Source: Campylobacteraceae bacterium (lineage in GTDB: Bacteria; Campylobacterota; Campylobacteria; Campylobacterales; Sulfurospirillaceae). From it: a stretch of 45,174 nt of DNA. Position 1 is the first letter of the stretch. Every line of letters starts with the position of its first letter. The position numbers and the translations under genes are program-made. Shown here in pieces: positions 41,789 through 45,174 of the stretch. The notes below the pieces were generated by a model, which saw nothing but the letters and a program-made list of their open reading frames with translations, did no database searches and was not told where the DNA came from. The stretch is taken from the NCBI GenBank assembly GCA_027055635.1, contig JALUMZ010000055.1, positions 1 through 45,174 on the forward strand. The letters are read 5' to 3'.

Positions 41789-43315
41789 ATGGAACATATA
41801 TTATCATTAATCGTATTTTTTCCGCTAGTTGCAGTATTTTTTGGCTTTGTTATAAATAAAGACAGTATCAAAACATTTGGTATTGTTGTAACTTTTGTAG
41901 AGTTTATATTTTCTATCGTATTGTGGATAGGATTTGATACAAATAATGCAGGTTTTCAATTTGTTGAGTATGTATCTCTCATAAAACAGTTTGGTGTAAG
42001 TTATTACCTGGGAGTTGACGGCATATCCCTATTTTTAGTCATACTTAGTACATTCATGACTCTTGTATCTTTGATAGGTTTAAATATAAAAAAAGATATA
42101 AAAAATCTAGTGCTTACAATACTCTTCTTAGAGATGACACTTGTTGGTGTATTTTTGAGTTTGGACATGATACTTTTTTATATCTTCTGGGAGCTATCTT
42201 TGATACCTATGCTTTATATCATAGGTGCATGGGGAAGCGGGCAGAGGATATATGCTGCTATTAAATTTTTCTTATATACATTTGCCGGCTCTGCTTTGAT
42301 GTTAGTTGGTATATTGTATCTTGGATATCAGTATTTTATAGCTACAGGAACTTGGAGTTTTTCTATTCCGGATTGGCATCTTTTAGTTTTACCTTTTAAT
42401 ATGCAACTTTGGTTATTTGGTGCATTTTTTATAGCATTTGCCGTAAAGGTTCCTATGTTTCCTTTTCATACATGGTTACCTTACGCACATGGACAGGCAC
42501 CTACTATCGGTTCTGTTCTTCTTGCAGCTGTGATGCTAAAAATGGGAACTTATGCTTTCGTAAGATTCTCTCTTCCTCTATTTCCTGATGCTAGTGTATA
42601 TTTTTTATACCCTATAGCAACTATAGCTATAATTATGGTCATATATGCAGCGATGGTAGCGTATGCCCAAGAGGATATGAAGCAAGTCATCGCTTATAGT
42701 TCGATATCACACATGGGTATTATCATAATCGGAACATTTGCTATGAATGCAGAGGGTATAACGGGAGCTATATTTTTGATGTTAAGTCATGGAATTGTAA
42801 GTGGAGCTCTGTTTATGTTGGTTGGAGTCATATATGACAGAAGGCACACCAAAACGATAAGTGAGTTTGGTGGGTTGGCAACAGTGATGCCTAGATATGC
42901 CGGTATTTTTGGTGTAATGATGATGGCAGCTGTTGGATTACCTTTGACTATCGGTTTTGTCGGAGAATTTTTGTCGCTGTTAGGATTTTATAAGGTAAAC
43001 TGGTTTATGACGCTTTTAGCAGGAACAGGCATCATCTTAGGAGCCGTTTATATGCTGGTTCTGTTTAAAAGATCATTTTTTGGAGAAGTTACAAAGCAAG
43101 AAAACAGAGAGTTAAAAGATTTAGACAAGAGAGAATTTGCAGCATTGATTCCTTTGGTAGCACTTGTTATTATCTTGGGTGTCTATCCTAAACCTGTTTT
43201 AACTACTATAGACATGAGTGTTAAAAAGATGATCAACTTGATGCAGAAGAAGGCTGTGTTGCCTGATACTAGAAAATTATTGATAAGAGTAAATAGCGTA
43301 GGGGGTACAAAGTAA
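41789..43315 (+). CDS. nuoM: Complex I subunit NuoM (antiporter-like)
   Basis: A 508-residue antiporter-like subunit with 14 helices. Signature: FPFHTWLPYAHGQAPTIGSVLLAAVMLKMGTYAFVRF. I prefer ATG 41789, 6 bases after an aggag site, over the in-frame GTG at 41786. Its stop codon's last base is the first base of the nuoN ATG, so the two are coupled. Confidence 0.96.
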   Translation: MEHILSLIVFFPLVAVFFGFVINKDSIKTFGIVVTFVEFIFSIVLWIGFDTNNAGFQFVEYVSLIKQFGVSYYLGVDGISLFLVILSTFMTLVSLIGLNIKKDIKNLVLTILFLEMTLVGVFLSLDMILFYIFWELSLIPMLYIIGAWGSGQRIYAAIKFFLYTFAGSALMLVGILYLGYQYFIATGTWSFSIPDWHLLVLPFNMQLWLFGAFFIAFAVKVPMFPFHTWLPYAHGQAPTIGSVLLAAVMLKMGTYAFVRFSLPLFPDASVYFLYPIATIAIIMVIYAAMVAYAQEDMKQVIAYSSISHMGIIIIGTFAMNAEGITGAIFLMLSHGIVSGALFMLVGVIYDRRHTKTISEFGGLATVMPRYAGIFGVMMMAAVGLPLTIGFVGEFLSLLGFYKVNWFMTLLAGTGIILGAVYMLVLFKRSFFGEVTKQENRELKDLDKREFAALIPLVALVIILGVYPKPVLTTIDMSVKKMINLMQKKAVLPDTRKLLIRVNSVGGTK

Positions 43316-44802
43316 TGATAAGTCCTATCTCGGTTAGTATTGATAGTCTAAATATAGCACTTTTAGCGCCTATGGCTATTTTATCTTTTGGAGCATTAGC
43401 TATTATATGTATAGATCTATTTGCAAAGAATTTAAGCAAAAGTTTTTATGTCATGCTAACTCTTTTGTTTATTTTTATTGATTTTACAGCACTCATTGGC
43501 TTAAATGGACCAAGTCGAGGATTTTTTGATGTAATGTTAGTAGATGGTATATCAGTTTTAGCACAAGGTATCATACTTATAAGTTCAGCACTCTTTATCA
43601 TCACTGCTCTTAGCAATAAGCCTTTTAAAGAGTTTAAGAAAGCAGAATATTATGCACTCTTTTTGTTTATGATTGTAGGTTTCCAATTTATGGTTGCTAC
43701 TGATAATCTTATATTGATATTTTTAGGTCTAGAGACAGCGAGTTTATCACTATATACACTAATAGCAATGCACAATAGAAATAAAGCATTTGAAGCTGCT
43801 ATAAAGTATTTTACTATGGGCGCATTGGCAGCAGGATTTTTTGCTCTGTCTTCACTTGTATTTTATGCGCTTACAGGAAGTGTAGAATTATCAGTCATAG
43901 AGAAAGTTTTAAATGCTAGAAATTATGCACCTGGGTCGGCGATATTGGCTGGCATTGTATTTATGCTTATAGCTCTTGGGTTTAAACTCTCTGTTGTGCC
44001 GACACATACTTGGACGCCAGATGTTTATGAAGGAAGTTCAGCTCCTCTTGCAGGGTATATGTCAGTAGTACCAAAGATAGCGGGACTTGTTGTAGCTATT
44101 AGATTTTTGGATATATTTTTACATGCACAAATAGCTTGGGTAGAAGATGTATTGATATTTTTAGCAGTTATCACTATGTTTTTGGCAAACATAACCGCAC
44201 TTGTTCAAGAAGATGTGAAAAGAATGTTGGCATTTAGTTCTATCGCTCATGCAGGATTTGTTTTGACTGCTTTGATGATAGGTAGTACACAGGCAAATTC
44301 AGCGATATTCTTGTATTGGGTACTCTTTATGTTTACAAATATAGGAGCATTTACTATGCTGTGGATTGCAAGACATAAGAAAAATTTATGGGATAGTAGA
44401 TATCAACATCCATTTACCAAATTTTCAGGAATGGTAAAAGTCTCTCCTATGATGGCTACAATAATGGCTATATTTATGTTTACGCTAGCCGGCATGCCTC
44501 CTTTTTCTGTATTTTGGGGAAAACTTTATCTAATAGGTACGGTTGTAGATAGCGGGCATGTTATTTTAGCGGTCATAATGGTAATAAACTCTGCTATAGC
44601 AGTATATTACTATATGAAACTTATAGTATATATGTTTCTAAAAGATCCCATCACAGAAGACGGTAATATATATATAGCAAATTCATCAACGCCAATTAAA
44701 GTCATAGTAGGCATCACTTTAACATTTACTATTGTGGCTTCTGTATTTGTAGAGCCGATACTTGGAATTATTTCTACTCTTATGAAATCAAGTGGATTAT
44801 AG
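43315..44802 (+). CDS. nuoN: Complex I subunit NuoN (antiporter-like)
   Basis: A 495-residue antiporter-like subunit with 14 helices and the motif PTHTWTPDVYEGSSAPLAGYMSVVPKIAG. It is the last gene of the operon and is followed at once by two hairpins (44804-44864). The gene order nuoN then pflA is the one known in Campylobacter jejuni. Confidence 0.96.
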   Translation: MISPISVSIDSLNIALLAPMAILSFGALAIICIDLFAKNLSKSFYVMLTLLFIFIDFTALIGLNGPSRGFFDVMLVDGISVLAQGIILISSALFIITALSNKPFKEFKKAEYYALFLFMIVGFQFMVATDNLILIFLGLETASLSLYTLIAMHNRNKAFEAAIKYFTMGALAAGFFALSSLVFYALTGSVELSVIEKVLNARNYAPGSAILAGIVFMLIALGFKLSVVPTHTWTPDVYEGSSAPLAGYMSVVPKIAGLVVAIRFLDIFLHAQIAWVEDVLIFLAVITMFLANITALVQEDVKRMLAFSSIAHAGFVLTALMIGSTQANSAIFLYWVLFMFTNIGAFTMLWIARHKKNLWDSRYQHPFTKFSGMVKVSPMMATIMAIFMFTLAGMPPFSVFWGKLYLIGTVVDSGHVILAVIMVINSAIAVYYYMKLIVYMFLKDPITEDGNIYIANSSTPIKVIVGITLTFTIVASVFVEPILGIISTLMKSSGL

Positions 44803-44803
44803 T

Positions 44804-44833
44804 GTATATTAGGGTCCCCTGACTCTAATATAC
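44804..44833 (+). terminator. Hairpin 1 after the nuo operon
   Basis: GTATATTAGGGTC (44804-44816) pairs with GACTCTAATATAC (44821-44833), 12 of 13 matches around a CCCT loop. It begins one base after the nuoN stop. No U tract follows directly; instead a second palindrome starts at its last base. It probably ends or processes the complex I transcript. Confidence 0.65.
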
Positions 44834-44864
44834 TTGTTACGATATACACTTATATCGTAACAAG
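44833..44864. promoter_or_regulatory. Perfect 14-bp palindrome overlapping the -35 region of pflA
   Basis: CTTGTTACGATATA (44833-44846) and TATATCGTAACAAG (44851-44864) are exact inverted halves with a CACT loop. As RNA it would be a second terminator hairpin for nuo. As DNA it is centred about 38 bases upstream of the predicted pflA start point and could be an operator. Both roles are inferred. Confidence 0.65.
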
Positions 44865-44871
44865 CCTAATA

Positions 44872-44880
44872 TGCTATAAT
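44872..44880 (+). promoter_or_regulatory. Extended -10 promoter of pflA, predicted leaderless
   Basis: TGCTATAAT is a perfect extended -10 box. With the usual 6-base gap the transcript would start at 44887, the A of the pflA ATG. No ribosome site is visible between box and start. Confidence 0.65.
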
Positions 44881-44886
44881 ACTCAC

Positions 44887-45174
44887 ATGAAAAAATTACT
44901 ATTATTATTTACGATATCTGTACATATCTTTGCGCTAGATATATATTTAAATAGTGCAAAAGAGAACAAACTACCATATTCCGTCTTGCATATAATAGAT
45001 AATGAACCCATTAAGTGCCGTACAATTTCTCAGGCACTTGACAAAAAGAGTTATGTTTGCTCATTTAAGAAAATAATTAAAAACAAAATGAGTGCAAGAA
45101 AGTTAGATTTTGTAAATATAGATTTTTTAGAAAAAAATAGTAAATTTTATATAAATATAGAACCAAAATATAAC
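44887..45174 (+). CDS. pflA: PflA-like flagellar motor protein, N-terminal part (3' end outside window)
   Basis: The frame is open to the window edge and gives 96 residues. It starts with a signal peptide (MKKLLLLFTISVHIFA, cleavage before LDIY). The mature start has LDIYLNSAKENKLPYSVLHI and two Cys (IKCRT and YVCSF) that could form a disulfide. This looks like the N-terminus of PflA, a periplasmic protein of about 800 residues with tetratricopeptide repeats that helps build the wide stator ring of the Campylobacterota flagellar motor with PflB. The position directly after nuoN matches C. jejuni, which is the best support. Only the N-terminus can be checked. Confidence 0.75.
   Translation, partial: MKKLLLLFTISVHIFALDIYLNSAKENKLPYSVLHIIDNEPIKCRTISQALDKKSYVCSFKKIIKNKMSARKLDFVNIDFLEKNSKFYINIEPKYN

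Noticed and set aside
1..45174. CRISPR arrays, tRNA/rRNA genes, prophage or complete insertion sequences
   Set aside because: I looked for regular spaced repeats, cloverleaf tRNA ends and transposase or phage genes on both strands and found none that I can support.

Overview
The window is AT-rich, densely packed bacterial DNA from a member of the Campylobacterota, most like the free-living sulfur-oxidising or hydrogen-oxidising genera (Sulfurimonas, Sulfurovum, Sulfuricurvum and relatives). The strongest pointers are at the right end. A nuoABCD-x-y-GHIJKLMN complex I operon has two short unrelated-looking genes where nuoE and nuoF should be, and it is followed directly by the start of a pflA-type flagellar gene, the same order as in Campylobacter jejuni. 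Promoters of the extended -10 type (TGN-TATAAT) without a clear -35 box, histidine kinases with an 'IAHQWRQPL' H-box, and a TorA/cytochrome c gene pair fit the same phylum. I cannot fix the genus from sequence alone.

Layout. 1-5093: the tail of an RND efflux pump, then an EI24-like and an HdeD-like membrane protein, an APC permease, a small helical protein, a rhodanese and a TSUP-family permease, all on + and nearly touching. 5163-10553: a Tat-exported TorA-type molybdoenzyme, a monohaem cytochrome c, and a response regulator/histidine kinase pair that overlap. 10551-10826: a roughly 270-bp non-coding element with 33-bp perfect terminal inverted repeats and several nested internal palindromes, apparently inserted at the kinase stop codon. 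10927-18726: an MgtC/DUF4010 membrane protein, a bacterial arginine kinase on the minus strand, a YajR-like MFS transporter, a YqaA-like protein, pyrC, a second two-component system and a PilZ protein. 18738-21350 (minus): a polar amino acid ABC transporter with a palindromic element between its ATPase and binding-protein genes. 21506-29623: a DMT transporter, a lipoprotein, nfo, then a lipase-like lipoprotein, FadL-type porin, acyl-CoA ligase and AAA+ ATPase in a tight run. 29752-30780: a threonine aldolase. 31002-44802: complex I. 44887-end: start of pflA.

How the parts work together. The complex I operon makes a quinone-reducing proton pump that lacks the NADH-oxidising module, so in this lineage it should be fed by a low-potential carrier such as flavodoxin or ferredoxin. 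The TorA/cytochrome pair would consume quinol-derived electrons with an N- or S-oxide as acceptor, with the adjacent two-component system as likely regulator. The arginine kinase suggests a phosphagen (phosphoarginine) energy buffer. The hydrolase/FadL/FadD run looks like uptake and activation of external fatty acids. No tRNA, rRNA, CRISPR array, prophage or complete insertion sequence was found. I found no wholly new multi-gene system. The most unusual items are the structured repeat element at 10551-10826, the evidence that the NuoF-slot protein is a paralog of the NuoG C-terminal half, and the predicted leaderless promoter of pflA abutting a 14-bp-stem palindrome.
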